Below, piece by piece: positions 8,856-16,472 of a stretch of DNA of 64,000 nt. Under the pieces are notes generated by a model, which searched no databases, was not told where the DNA came from, and saw only the letters and a list, made by a program, of their open reading frames with translations. This DNA comes from Luteimonas terricola. GTDB taxonomy: Bacteria; Pseudomonadota; Gammaproteobacteria; Xanthomonadales; Xanthomonadaceae. The stretch covers positions 496,001 to 560,000 of the forward strand of contig NZ_SJRX01000002.1 of the NCBI RefSeq assembly GCF_004352845.1. The letters run 5' to 3'. The translations under genes were made by a program, and so were the position numbers. Position 1 is the first letter of the stretch; every line of letters starts with the position of its first letter.

Positions 8856-9461
8856 TCATCGCCGCGGTGGACCCCTCAATCGACGCGAACGGGAGCCGAG
8901 CACTTCGCTGCGCAGGGCCGCACCGGTGTTGTCACGTGGCGCGCCGTCGGTCGCAGCGACATCCGCGCTGCCGACGGACGCCTTGAAGGCCTGGGTACGG
9001 AACCAGGCCAGCGCCTTCTCCTCGCCCTCCGTGGCGAGCAGGCGCGCGAACTCGAGCGCAACCCGCGACTCGCGACGCTCCAGCGGCTGCAGCGACGTAT
9101 CGAAAGTGCGGATGAGCTCGTTGGCTTCCTCATCGCCAATCGCGCCGTTCTGCTGCAGCGCCTGGACGGTGTCGGACCAGGAGGCACGGTCGGGGATCGA
9201 CGCGGCGGCGCTTGCCGCCGTTTCCGCGGCATCCTCGAGGGCGCGCGAGAAGTCCGCCTGCAGCTGCTCCCGCATCTCGCGGTCGATGGCCGGGTTGGCG
9301 GCGAGCACGGCATCGAACTCACCCAGCAACTGGCCCATCAACGCCGCCGGATCGAAACCCGCCGCTGCCTCCGCACCCTGACGGCCCGTGGACGCGCCGC
9401 CGGCATCGGCGTTGGCGCCGGCCCAGGCTTGCATGTCTACGGGGGTCTTGGTTCGGGACAT
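8856..9461 (-). CDS. Uncharacterised T3SS-linked protein with a domain shared with its neighbour
   Basis: This 201-residue protein has no signal peptide or membrane segment. The N-terminus (about 1-35) is polar and Gly/Ala-rich. From about residue 40 it is helical and acidic. Residues of about 101-157 (from LQQNGAIGDE to AWFRTQA) align without gaps to 57 residues of the protein encoded at 9581-9883, with 17 identities including the pattern G-x2-KA-x-AW-x-R. The C-terminal tail is Arg-rich. Its function is unknown. Its place in the small-gene block suggests an accessory or exported substrate of the secretion system. Confidence 0.55.
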   Translation of the reverse strand: MSRTKTPVDMQAWAGANADAGGASTGRQGAEAAAGFDPAALMGQLLGEFDAVLAANPAIDREMREQLQADFSRALEDAAETAASAAASIPDRASWSDTVQALQQNGAIGDEEANELIRTFDTSLQPLERRESRVALEFARLLATEGEEKALAWFRTQAFKASVGSADVAATDGAPRDNTGAALRSEVLGSRSRRLRGPPRR

Positions 9462-9527
9462 CGGTTTGCGTGCTCCGGTCTGGCGTTGGCATCAGGGTGG
9501 CTTGGTTTCGAGTCTGTCCAACGTGAA

Positions 9528-9570
9528 GGCGAGCGGCAAGCTGGGGCAAACCCTTGCCCGCCGGCTCGCC
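9528..9570 (-). other. Long intergenic stem-loop inside the small-gene block
   Basis: Between two co-directional genes, outer arms GGCGAGC / GCTCGCC and inner arms GGGCAA / TTGCCC can fold into one bulged hairpin of about 43 nt. No T run follows on either strand, so it is more likely an mRNA processing or stability element than a terminator. Confidence 0.4.
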
Positions 9571-9580
9571 GTGCGCGGGA

Positions 9581-9883
9581 TCAGCCCGTGACCACGCGCA
9601 GCCGCTCGGTGATCACGCGCGTCGCCTCGCCATGGCGACGCCCGAGGTCGGCGGCGATCTCGCGCAGCCAGGCGTTCGCCTTGTCCAGGCCGTCCTCGCG
9701 GATGCGCCGGTTGTACTCGGGCTCGAGCTTGGACTTTTCATCGTTCATGTCGCGAAGCATGTCGTCGTAATGCCCGAGCAGGCGGGCTTCCTCGCCGGTA
9801 TCGAGCACCCCCTGCTGGCGCAGGTCGGCGAGGCGCTCGGCCAACTCTTCACGCGTCTTCGGGGGTGCGCCATCCATGGACAT
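9581..9883 (-). CDS. Small charged helical protein sharing a 57-residue domain with its neighbour
   Basis: This 100-residue acidic/basic helical protein has no signal peptide. Residues of about 20-76 (from LRQQGVLDTG to AWLREIA) match the domain in the protein encoded at 8856-9461 at the same length with no gap, including EEx-type acidic positions, YDD-x-L, and the motif G-x2-KA-x-AW-x-R. It follows the 68-residue Gly-rich gene by 3 nt, so the two are probably translated together. The ATG at 9883 was used; a second ATG at 9877 is possible. The family is not recognised. The size would suit a secreted substrate, a chaperone or an early regulator. Confidence 0.55.
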   Translation of the reverse strand: MSMDGAPPKTREELAERLADLRQQGVLDTGEEARLLGHYDDMLRDMNDEKSKLEPEYNRRIREDGLDKANAWLREIAADLGRRHGEATRVITERLRVVTG

Positions 9884-9886
9884 GCG

Positions 9887-10093
9887 TCAGCCGTTCCCGA
9901 AGCCGAGGTCGAAGCCGGCGCCGTAGGCGTTGCCGAACAGCGAATCGAAGTTGAAGCCCACGGCATCGGTCATCTCGCTGCCGAGCGCGCCGCCGAGCCA
10001 GGAACCGATCTGCTGGCCGATGGCCTGGCCGATGGGACCACCGAAGTACGTGCCGACGAGGCTGCCGACAACCGAACCGACTTGACTGCCCAT
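9887..10093 (-). CDS. 68-residue glycine-rich small protein
   Basis: The start ATG has GAGG 8 nt upstream. The protein has many Gly-x3-Gly and small-x3-small steps in its first half (GSVVGSLVGTYFGGPIGQAI), as in glycine-zipper helices that insert into or oligomerise in membranes. The C-terminus (FNFDSLFGNAYGAGFDLG) is aromatic and Gly-rich. There is no signal peptide. It is the first gene of the small minus-strand block (10093 to 8414). A pore-forming or translocon-like small subunit, or a bacteriocin-like peptide, are guesses based only on composition. Confidence 0.5.
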   Translation of the reverse strand: MGSQVGSVVGSLVGTYFGGPIGQAIGQQIGSWLGGALGSEMTDAVGFNFDSLFGNAYGAGFDLGFGNG

Positions 10094-10253
10094 GTCCTTG
10101 TCCTCTCTTCTTGATGGGGTGTTGATAGCCCGGGTGGACTCCGGGTGCAGGCTCCAGTTTCCGCAGCCGCGCTGCGGCGCCAAGCTGGTGCGTACCCGAC
10201 CTAGGGCCGGCCCGGGGCAGGGCCGCAACGGGGCGCGGCGGCATACTCCAGCC

Positions 10254-10829
10254 ATGGCGACCGCACCCGACGATGGATTCCTGCGCACGCGCCGCCTGGT
10301 GCTGCGCGGGCTGCGCCCGGGCGACGTTTTCGACCTGCAGCGGCTGGGGCGCGATCCGCGGGTGGCGCGCGCGCTGCTGGATGCGCCCGTGGACGACATC
10401 GCATCGGCCGGCGCCCTGATCGAAACCGCCCGGCGCGTCCAGGGCGAGCGCCCCGGCCTGGGCCTGTGGCGCGCGGACGATGCCAGGGGCTTCATCGGCT
10501 TTTTCTCGCTGATGGCGGAGCTCGCCCCCGGTGAGGTCGAGATCGGCACCCGGCTGCTGCCGCGCGCCTGGGGCCGCGGCTACGCCCTGGAGGGCGGTGC
10601 GGCGCTGTGCGGACACGCCTTCGACACGCTCGGGCTGCCGGCGCTGGTGGGGCTGTGCGACCCGGCCAACCGCTCGGTGCCGCCGCTGCTGGGGCGCCTG
10701 GGCTTCAAGTCCGACGGCATGGTCGAGCAGTTCGGCAAGCCGGCGCTGCGGATGCGCCTGCAGCGCGCGGACTGGTGCGGCATACGGCGGCGGCGCGGTC
10801 AGTCAGGGGCGACGGACGACGCCACGTAG
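10254..10829 (+). CDS. GNAT-family N-acetyltransferase (RimJ/RimL-like)
   Basis: This 191-residue protein has the GNAT layout of RimJ/RimL-type enzymes. LRTRRLVLRGLRPGD is the first strand and turn. GEVEIGTRLLPRAWGRGYA contains the acetyl-CoA-binding motif A. The C-terminal NRSVPPLLGRLGFKSDG is the usual N-S-x3-L-x-x-L-G-F motif. It transfers an acetyl group from acetyl-CoA to an amine; the substrate is unknown. It points away from the secretion genes and splits the main sctV-sctP arm from the small-gene block, so it may be a later insertion or a toxin/effector-modifying accessory gene. An ordinary unrelated gene is the default reading. Confidence 0.8.
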   Translation: MATAPDDGFLRTRRLVLRGLRPGDVFDLQRLGRDPRVARALLDAPVDDIASAGALIETARRVQGERPGLGLWRADDARGFIGFFSLMAELAPGEVEIGTRLLPRAWGRGYALEGGAALCGHAFDTLGLPALVGLCDPANRSVPPLLGRLGFKSDGMVEQFGKPALRMRLQRADWCGIRRRRGQSGATDDAT

Positions 10830-10927
10830 GCAGAACCATCGTGGCGCACCTTCGCGTCGCGGTCGCCCTAGGCATACAGCCACCAGTCGGCGCCGGCGAG
10901 GCAGGAGTGGCATGCCCGCTGCCGCGC

Positions 10928-11614
10928 TCAGCCGTGGAAGTGCGGATCCACGCGCAGCGCGCCCAGGTTGCGTTCGGCGAAGCGCTTCATCAGCTCCGGC
11001 ACCGCATCGCGGATCGCGTCATAGCTTCCGCGCGAGCGCACGTCGGCGCGCAGGACCCAGCCGTCGCCCTCACGACTGAGCAGCAGGTCGGTGCCCGGCA
11101 GGGTGGCGTCGGCCAAGCGCAGCAGCACCTGGCCATCGCCCTGGGCATCGGCGGCACCACCGGCCACGGCGAGCTGGCGCACGTGGCGTTCGATCAGCTC
11201 CAACACCGCGTTGCTGGCGCCGACCGGGGCCGGCAGGGCGGCGGGAGCATCGCCGCGCAGGGCGTGCTGCGCCTGCCACAGCAGGGCGGGGTCGAGCAGT
11301 CTGGCTTCGCCCTCGGCACCGTCATGGGCGTGGCCACCGCCATCGCCACGCTCGCGCTCGCCGGCGCGGTGCACGGCGTCTTCGGTCGCGGCCTGGCGCA
11401 GTTCGGCGGAGTCGCCACCATGCTCGATCTCGGCCTGGGCCTCGCCCAGGCGCTGCGGCTGCTGTTGCACGCCCTGGCGCGCGTGGTCGAGCGCATCGCG
11501 GAAGCGGTCGCTCTGCTCGCGGTTCGCGGGCGGGCGCTCGCGCGCCTCCGACGTGCCCTCGCGTGCGCGGGCGGCGTCGGCGGCGGAACTCTGGCTGCTG
11601 CGTTCGATCGACAT
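10928..11614 (-). CDS. sctP: T3SS needle-length regulator candidate SctP
   Basis: This 228-residue protein is encoded directly after sctO, where the ruler/substrate-switch protein (YscP, HrpP, HpaP) usually lies. The first 130 residues are Ser/Ala/Gln/Arg-rich and low-complexity. The C-terminal half (about 140-228) contains LLLSREGDGWVLRADVRS followed by a helix, consistent with the compact substrate-switch domain of the FliK/SctP group. AAGGAG lies 8 nt before the ATG at 11614. The assignment rests mainly on gene order and architecture because SctP proteins diverge strongly. It is the last gene of the sctV-sctP arm. Confidence 0.65.
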   Translation of the reverse strand: MSIERSSQSSAADAARAREGTSEARERPPANREQSDRFRDALDHARQGVQQQPQRLGEAQAEIEHGGDSAELRQAATEDAVHRAGERERGDGGGHAHDGAEGEARLLDPALLWQAQHALRGDAPAALPAPVGASNAVLELIERHVRQLAVAGGAADAQGDGQVLLRLADATLPGTDLLLSREGDGWVLRADVRSRGSYDAIRDAVPELMKRFAERNLGALRVDPHFHG

Positions 11615-11630
11615 GCGGCTACTCCTTCGC

Positions 11631-12113
11631 TCAGGCACCGGCCAGGTGGCGCGCCTGCAGCAGGTCTTCGGCAGCGCCCTCTTCCTGGCGCAGCGCGTGT
11701 GCGTTCTGTTCGCCGCGCCAGACGTCGCGGCGCTTTTCCAGCGCATCCAGCCGCGCCTTCGCGCGGAAAAACTCCGTGCGCGCCTCGGCCACCGCGGCCT
11801 CGGCGGCGCGCAGCGTTTCCTGGGCCTTGATCAAGCGCTGGCGGGCGGCCTCGGCCTGTTCGCCGAGCAGGGCGATGTGCGCCTCCCGCTGCGCCAGCGC
11901 ATTCGGCCAGGGCACGCCCGGCGGCGGCACGTCCAGCAGGCGCGCGCGCTGCTGCTTCTGCTCGAAATCCAGCGCGGTGATCTCGCCCTCGACCTTCAGG
12001 CAGGCATCGCGGCAGGCCTCGACTTCGCGCTGGCGCTCCAACACCCGCTGGCGCGCGGCCTCGGTGCGGTGCTCGCGCAGCCTGATGAGGGTCTGCAGCG
12101 GATAGCGCTTCAC
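11631..12113 (-). CDS. sctO: T3SS stalk protein SctO
   Basis: This 160-residue, highly charged coiled-coil protein is rich in Arg, Glu, Ala and Gln throughout, as expected for SctO/YscO/FliJ, the central stalk that links the ATPase hexamer to the export gate. The start is a GTG at 12113 that overlaps the TGA of sctN, so the stop and start share GTGA and translation is probably coupled. The mature N-terminus is [15 protein letters not shown]. It lies directly downstream of the ATPase gene, as in most T3SS loci. Confidence 0.82.
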   Translation of the reverse strand: MKRYPLQTLIRLREHRTEAARQRVLERQREVEACRDACLKVEGEITALDFEQKQQRARLLDVPPPGVPWPNALAQREAHIALLGEQAEAARQRLIKAQETLRAAEAAVAEARTEFFRAKARLDALEKRRDVWRGEQNAHALRQEEGAAEDLLQARHLAGA

Positions 12114-13465
12114 GGGAACATCGCCTTGAGCGCGTCGGCGGACTGCGTGAACGGCACCAGCTCGTGCGCGGACTGCTGCAGCAACTTGCGGATCGGTCCG
12201 ATCTTCTCGATCGCGGCGTCGGCATCCGGATCGGTCCCGCGCTTGTACTCGCCCAGCTGCAGCAGCAGTTCGATGTCCTGGTATTTCGCCAGCAGCTTGC
12301 GCACCTGGCCGGCCGCGCGCACGTGTGCGTGGTCGACGACGCGCGGCATGGTGCGGCTGAGGCTGACCAGCACGTCGATCGCCGGGTAGTGGTAGGCGGC
12401 CGCGAGCTTGCGCGAGAGCACGATGTGGCCGTCGAGGATCGAGCGCACCTCTTCCACGATCGGGTCGCCGCCGTCCTCGTCCTCGGCGAGCACGGTGTAG
12501 AACGCGGTGATCGAACCGATATGGTTGTTGCCCGCGCGCTCGAACAGCCGCGGCAAGGCGCTGAACACCGAGGGCGGGAAGCCGCGCCGCGCCGGCGGTT
12601 CGCCCACGGCGAGGCCGACGTCGCGCAGCGCGCGCGCGAAGCGGGTGACCGAGTCGACCAGCAGCAGCACGCGCTTGCCCTGGTCGCGGAAGTGCTCGGC
12701 GATGGCGGTGCCGACCCAGGCCGCGCGGCTGCGCTCCAGCGCCGGCCGGTCGGAGGTGGCCACCACGACCACCGACTTCGCCAGGCCTTCGGGTCCGAGG
12801 TTGTCGTGGATGAACTCGTTGACCTCGCGGCCGCGCTCGCCCACCAGCACGATGACGTTGACGTCGGCGTCGCCACCGCGCGCGAGCATGCCCAGCAGGG
12901 TGCTCTTGCCGCCGCCGGCGACGGCGAAGATGCCGATGCGCTGGCCCTCGCCCGCGGTCATGGTGGTGTCGATCGCGCGCACGCCGGTGGAGAACGGCCG
13001 CTCGATCAGCTTGCGCGCCAGCGGGTTGGGCGAGGCGGCATAGATCGGCGCATCGACCGTGTGGCCGACCGGGCCGAGGTCGTCGATGGGCTCGCCGTGG
13101 GCATCGAGGATGCGGCCGAGCATGCCCGGGCCGACGCGCACCGCCGCCTGGCGGCCACTGGCGTAGACCTCGGTGGTGGCGGACACGCCGTCGAGCGCAC
13201 CGAGCGGCGTCAGCAGCGTGTGCTGTTTCGACACCCCGACCACCTCGGCGGCGAGGCGGAAGGACGCATCGCCCTCGCCGCGCGGGTTTCGCAGCTCGCA
13301 CAGTTCGCCGATCGCGGCCTTGAGGCCGGTGGCGCGGATGAGCGTTCCGTAGGCCTCGGCGACGCGGCCCACGCGCTCGATGGACTGGACCCGCGCCAGC
13401 GCATGCAGCAGCGGATCAGGGTCGCCGGCGAGGCCCGTGAACGGTGCGGGCGCGGTGGCGCTCAC
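12110..13465 (-). CDS. sctN: T3SS ATPase SctN
   Basis: This 451-residue secretion ATPase is of normal length for SctN/FliI. Walker A is AVAGGGKST at residues 181-189. The catalytic Glu segment [13 protein letters not shown] follows, then Walker [13 protein letters not shown] and the conserved [14 protein letters not shown] and [10 protein letters not shown]. The N-terminal beta-barrel region carries [20 protein letters not shown] sequence. The enzyme unfolds substrates and detaches chaperones at the cytoplasmic face of the export gate. The start is GTG at 13465, overlapping the TGA of sctL. F1-ATPase beta and flagellar FliI are excluded by the T3SS neighbours. Confidence 0.95.
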   Translation of the reverse strand: MSATAPAPFTGLAGDPDPLLHALARVQSIERVGRVAEAYGTLIRATGLKAAIGELCELRNPRGEGDASFRLAAEVVGVSKQHTLLTPLGALDGVSATTEVYASGRQAAVRVGPGMLGRILDAHGEPIDDLGPVGHTVDAPIYAASPNPLARKLIERPFSTGVRAIDTTMTAGEGQRIGIFAVAGGGKSTLLGMLARGGDADVNVIVLVGERGREVNEFIHDNLGPEGLAKSVVVVATSDRPALERSRAAWVGTAIAEHFRDQGKRVLLLVDSVTRFARALRDVGLAVGEPPARRGFPPSVFSALPRLFERAGNNHIGSITAFYTVLAEDEDGGDPIVEEVRSILDGHIVLSRKLAAAYHYPAIDVLVSLSRTMPRVVDHAHVRAAGQVRKLLAKYQDIELLLQLGEYKRGTDPDADAAIEKIGPIRKLLQQSAHELVPFTQSADALKAMFP

Positions 13466-14178
13466 GCGCGGCGCTCCGCCTGGGCCGCGCTGCCCGCCTG
13501 GGCGGCGCTGCCGGCCAGCGCGGTGCGGATGGCCTCGATCTGCTGCGCGACGCCGGCGCGGACTTCGCCGGCTTCCGACACCACCACGCAGCTGGTGGGC
13601 TCGAGGCTGGGATCGTCGACAAGCTCGATCACGCCGACCGCCGGATGCGCCTGGCGCACCGCGCCAAGGCCGGCGGAGACGCTGTCGCGCACGCTGGGGT
13701 GCACTCGGATCAACAGGAACTGTTCGGCCTGAGCGGCCTCGACCGCCTGCATCACCAGCGGCGGCACCACGCTGCGCGCATCGAAGCCCGGAGCGATGCG
13801 ATCGACGATCGCGCAGGCGAGCTCGGTGATGCGGCCGCTGGCCTCGCCAAGCACGCGCGCACGGCGTTCGTTGAGCGAGGCCAGCTGCTCGGTCATCTGC
13901 AGCTTTGCCGCGGCGATGCCTTCGGCGAATCCTTCGGCGTGGCCCTGCTCACGGGCGCGGGCGATGTCCGCGATGGCCTCTTCGTACAGGCCGTTGACGC
14001 GCTCCAGCAGCGCATCGAGTTCACCCAGCTGGGCCCAGGCTTTCGCCGGCACCACGCTGGCACCGAGCGAGCGGGTGAATTGCCGCTGCTCGAATACCGC
14101 CACGCCGCCGGCGGGATCGGCACGGCCTGGCGGCTGATCGGGGGGCAGGGTGACGGGGGCTCCGGCTTCGGTGTTCAT
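13462..14178 (-). CDS. sctL: T3SS stator protein SctL
   Basis: This 238-residue protein has a disordered Pro/Gly-rich N-terminus. A long helix follows (about 60-120, including [20 protein letters not shown] with a repeated small-x3 pattern as in FliH/SctL), then a globular C-terminal domain. SctL forms the peripheral stator that holds the SctN ATPase and connects it to SctQ and SctK. The ATG at 14178 was chosen because the residues before it are shadow sequence from the sctK frame; its ribosome-binding site is weak. The stop overlaps the GTG of sctN. The extreme C-terminus is an [10 protein letters not shown] low-complexity repeat. Confidence 0.87.
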   Translation of the reverse strand: MNTEAGAPVTLPPDQPPGRADPAGGVAVFEQRQFTRSLGASVVPAKAWAQLGELDALLERVNGLYEEAIADIARAREQGHAEGFAEGIAAAKLQMTEQLASLNERRARVLGEASGRITELACAIVDRIAPGFDARSVVPPLVMQAVEAAQAEQFLLIRVHPSVRDSVSAGLGAVRQAHPAVGVIELVDDPSLEPTSCVVVSEAGEVRAGVAQQIEAIRTALAGSAAQAGSAAQAERRA

Positions 14179-14194
14179 GTCGGTTCGTGCGCGC

Positions 14195-14821
14195 TCATGC
14201 GGCGCGCGCCTCGTGGTGCGTGTAGACCCGCAGCACCGGCTTTTCTGGCAGGTACGGGGGCAGCTGCTCGGCGGGCGGGTGCAGCAGGCCGCTCCAGTCG
14301 GCCAGCGCAGGGTCGCGGCGACGGGCCCAGGCGCGCAGCTCCGCGCGACCCTGGCGGTCGAAGATCGCGAACAGCGGTGCCGGGTCGTCCCTGGCCATGG
14401 TCGCGGCCAGCGCGGTGTTGAAGCTGGCGCCAAGCGCCTGCAGCCGCTCGGGCGGCAGCGTTCCTTCCCAGACGGTCCGGTCGAGCGCGAGCATGTAGCT
14501 GTGGCCAAGCGCCGCCTTCAGCCGCCGCACCGGCTCGCGGCGCACCTCGGCGCGGATCGGCGGCGCATGGGCCAGCAGGCCGAGGTCGCGGCACAGGGCG
14601 TCCAGCCGCGGGCGCGGCCAACGCTTGCGGATGTCGCCTGGAACGCGCGCGGGATCGGGCGCCAGCAGGGACGCGGCCGGGCCCCCGGCCAGCCAGCTGG
14701 CGAGCAGGCGCCGGCCGAGCGCGCTGTCGCGGGCACGCGCGGCGAGTGCCGCATCCAGCGGGGCGCCGGCATCTTCAAGCCATCCCGGGTCGACCTCCGC
14801 CAGCAGTGCCCGCAATGACAT
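14195..14821 (-). CDS. sctK: T3SS cytosolic component SctK-like
   Basis: This 208-residue soluble, mostly helical protein has the conserved-looking central stretch GHSYMLALDRTVWEG. The size, lack of signal and membrane segments, and position between sctJ and sctL match SctK/YscK, the adaptor that docks the cytosolic sorting platform (SctQ-L-N) onto SctD. SctK proteins diverge strongly, so the call rests largely on synteny. The ATG at 14821 lies 4 nt after the sctJ stop, and the sctL start follows 16 nt after its own stop, so it sits in one operon. Confidence 0.75.
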   Translation of the reverse strand: MSLRALLAEVDPGWLEDAGAPLDAALAARARDSALGRRLLASWLAGGPAASLLAPDPARVPGDIRKRWPRPRLDALCRDLGLLAHAPPIRAEVRREPVRRLKAALGHSYMLALDRTVWEGTLPPERLQALGASFNTALAATMARDDPAPLFAIFDRQGRAELRAWARRRDPALADWSGLLHPPAEQLPPYLPEKPVLRVYTHHEARAA

Positions 14822-14825
14822 GCCT

Positions 14826-15596
14826 TCAGCCGTTCCAGACCTGGTCGGGCGTTTTCCTGGGCTGTGCCGCGGCACGCAGCCGACCCCAGAAGGCGACCAG
14901 CAGGCCGAGCAGCACCACGATGCCAGCCGCGATCGCCAGCGTGAGCGGGCTGATCCCCGACAGCGCCGGCCCCTGGGGCCGACGCGCGGGCAGCGGCGGT
15001 GCCTCGGCGAACTTCACCGTGACCTTGTTGATGTCGACCAGGCCCGGGACCGCATCCTTGATCAGCAGCTTGATGTCGGCTTCGCGGTCGCGCGCGCTGG
15101 CTCCGGCGTACTCGAAGATCGCCACCGAAGCGGACGAGTCCTGGCTGGACCCGCCCAGCGGATCGCGCTCGGCCAGGGTCACGTGCACGCGGGCGTCGAC
15201 CACGCCCGGAAAGCGGCTGAGCGTGTCGGCCAGCTCCTGCTGCAGTCCGCACTGCTCACGGCCGCGCTCCTCGGTGGACGAGGACGCGAAGCCTTCCTTC
15301 TTGAACACATCGCAGGTCGTGGCGAACTGCGCGCGCGGCAGGCCGTGCGCCCCGAGCAGCTGCATCGCGTACGGGAAGTCGGACGCGGCCACGCGCACCT
15401 CCCAGCCGACCTTCGCCGGCGACGGGTTCTTGTCGGCGTCGATGCCCGCTGCGATGAGCACGCCCATGATCTGGTTGGCCTGGCTCTCGTCGAGCTGGCT
15501 GTACAGGGGCTTGCCGCCGCAGGCGGCGAGCAGCGTGGCCGCCGCCAGTGCGAACAGGGCCGCGCGCAGCGCACGCGGCCGTTGCTGAAGTTCCAT
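14826..15596 (-). CDS. sctJ: T3SS inner-ring lipoprotein SctJ
   Basis: This 256-residue lipoprotein has a signal peptide ending in the lipobox LLAAC, then CGGKPLYSQLDESQANQIMGVL, the hallmark start of the YscJ/PrgK/FliF ring-building motif. The second ring-building motif follows (SRFPGVVDARVHVTLAE, with linked VAIFEY and LIKDAVPGLVDINKVTV). A C-terminal membrane helix lies at about 215-240. SctJ forms the 24-mer inner-membrane ring together with SctD. AGGGGG lies 6 nt before the ATG at 15596. A central linker insert (CDVFKKEGFASSS) is typical of the family. Confidence 0.94.
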   Translation of the reverse strand: MELQQRPRALRAALFALAAATLLAACGGKPLYSQLDESQANQIMGVLIAAGIDADKNPSPAKVGWEVRVAASDFPYAMQLLGAHGLPRAQFATTCDVFKKEGFASSSTEERGREQCGLQQELADTLSRFPGVVDARVHVTLAERDPLGGSSQDSSASVAIFEYAGASARDREADIKLLIKDAVPGLVDINKVTVKFAEAPPLPARRPQGPALSGISPLTLAIAAGIVVLLGLLVAFWGRLRAAAQPRKTPDQVWNG

Positions 15597-15613
15597 GGAC
15601 TGCCCCCTGTCCG

Positions 15614-16039
15614 TCAGGACTGCTGCCGGAACAGCTGCGAGATGCCGTCCGAAGTGCGGTTGGCAACGTTCGAGGTCAGCTCGGCCTGGAACAGGAACTG
15701 GTGGCACTTCATGGTCATTTCCATCATCTGCCCCGGCGTGAGTTCGGCGATGTTGCCGCTCATGCTCTGCGACAGGGCGTTGATGTTGTCTGCTCCGGCA
15801 TTGAGGTTGTTGATGGCCGAGATCAGCGCCCGCGTGCCTTCGGACGGCTGTGCCGGCGTGAGATCCACCGGGGCCGCCTGCTGCTGCGGGCCGACACCGC
15901 CGGTACGCTCGAGAGCGGCGGCGAAATCGCGGACGTCGTACGGCGTGGCCTGTGCCTGGCCGGCGCCCCCTGCACCCTGCATGCCGGCCTGGCCGGACAT
16001 TGCCGGGTCCATGGCCGCTACCTGGATGGCTTCGATCAT
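15614..16039 (-). CDS. sctI: T3SS inner-rod protein SctI
   Basis: This 141-residue protein has a low-complexity N-terminal half (Gly/Ala/Gln). Its C-terminal helix has the EscI/YscI/HrpB signature: LTPGQMMEMTMKCHQFLFQ followed by AELTSNVANRTSDGISQLF. SctI forms the inner rod that connects the export gate to the needle and is itself exported. GGAG lies 7 nt before the ATG. The stop lies 17 nt before sctJ, the usual I-J order. One Cys in the helix is unusual but not diagnostic. Confidence 0.88.
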   Translation of the reverse strand: MIEAIQVAAMDPAMSGQAGMQGAGGAGQAQATPYDVRDFAAALERTGGVGPQQQAAPVDLTPAQPSEGTRALISAINNLNAGADNINALSQSMSGNIAELTPGQMMEMTMKCHQFLFQAELTSNVANRTSDGISQLFRQQS

Positions 16040-16062
16040 GTGCTTCTCCCGCGCTTGCGCGC

Positions 16063-16395
16063 TTAGTTGCGCTTGCCCAGGGTCTCGAGCGCCTGGCCCA
16101 CGCTGTTCTGCGAGGTCGCGGCGTTGTTGGACATGAACTGCATCTTCAGGCTTGCCGCGGTCAGCTGGACCATGTCCGAAGGCTGGTCGCTGCCGCCGCT
16201 GATGTTGGCGGACATGTCCGTGATGACGGCGGCCTGCGAGTCCAGGGTCTGGCCCCAGGCGCGCGACATGGCTTCATACCAGCTGCCGCGGTCTCCGGCG
16301 GACGAGCCGCCGCGGATGCCACCGGCCCCACTGGTGGCGGCGGCGCCGGCGATGAACTGGCCCACTCCGGGCGCACCTGCTGCGATATTGGTCAT
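16063..16395 (-). CDS. sctF: Candidate T3SS needle protein SctF
   Basis: This 110-residue protein starts at an ATG after AAGGAGAG. About 30 N-terminal Gly/Ala/Ser residues precede a helix (SWYEAMSRAWGQTLDSQAAV), a turn with DQPSDM, and a second helix (VQLTAASLKMQFMSNNAATS). Helix, Pro-containing turn, then a helix with conserved Asn is the needle-subunit plan, and the gene lies between sctD and sctI where needle genes often sit. It is longer than the usual 80-85 residues because of its N-terminal extension. It could instead be a second rod-like protein, with the gene at 8414-8773 as the competing needle candidate. Confidence 0.6.
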   Translation of the reverse strand: MTNIAAGAPGVGQFIAGAAATSGAGGIRGGSSAGDRGSWYEAMSRAWGQTLDSQAAVITDMSANISGGSDQPSDMVQLTAASLKMQFMSNNAATSQNSVGQALETLGKRN

Positions 16396-16472
16396 GCTTC
16401 TCTCCTTGGGTTGCTTGGTCTTGGTCGTTTTGCATCGTTGATGCCCCGGGGCCCCCAACCCCGCGGCGCTTG

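Noticed and set aside
10094..10253. Search for Hrp-type (GGAACC-N16-CCAC) or PIP-box (TTCGC-N15-TTCGC) control sites before the small-gene block
   Set aside because: GGAAAC and CCAC occur on the minus strand but are 19 nt apart and imperfect, and no TTCGC pair is found, so no such box is called.
10254..10829. Considered whether the acetyltransferase is a T3SS effector of the YopJ type
   Set aside because: The sequence is a standard GNAT fold with an acetyl-CoA motif, not a C55 cysteine-protease-like YopJ fold.
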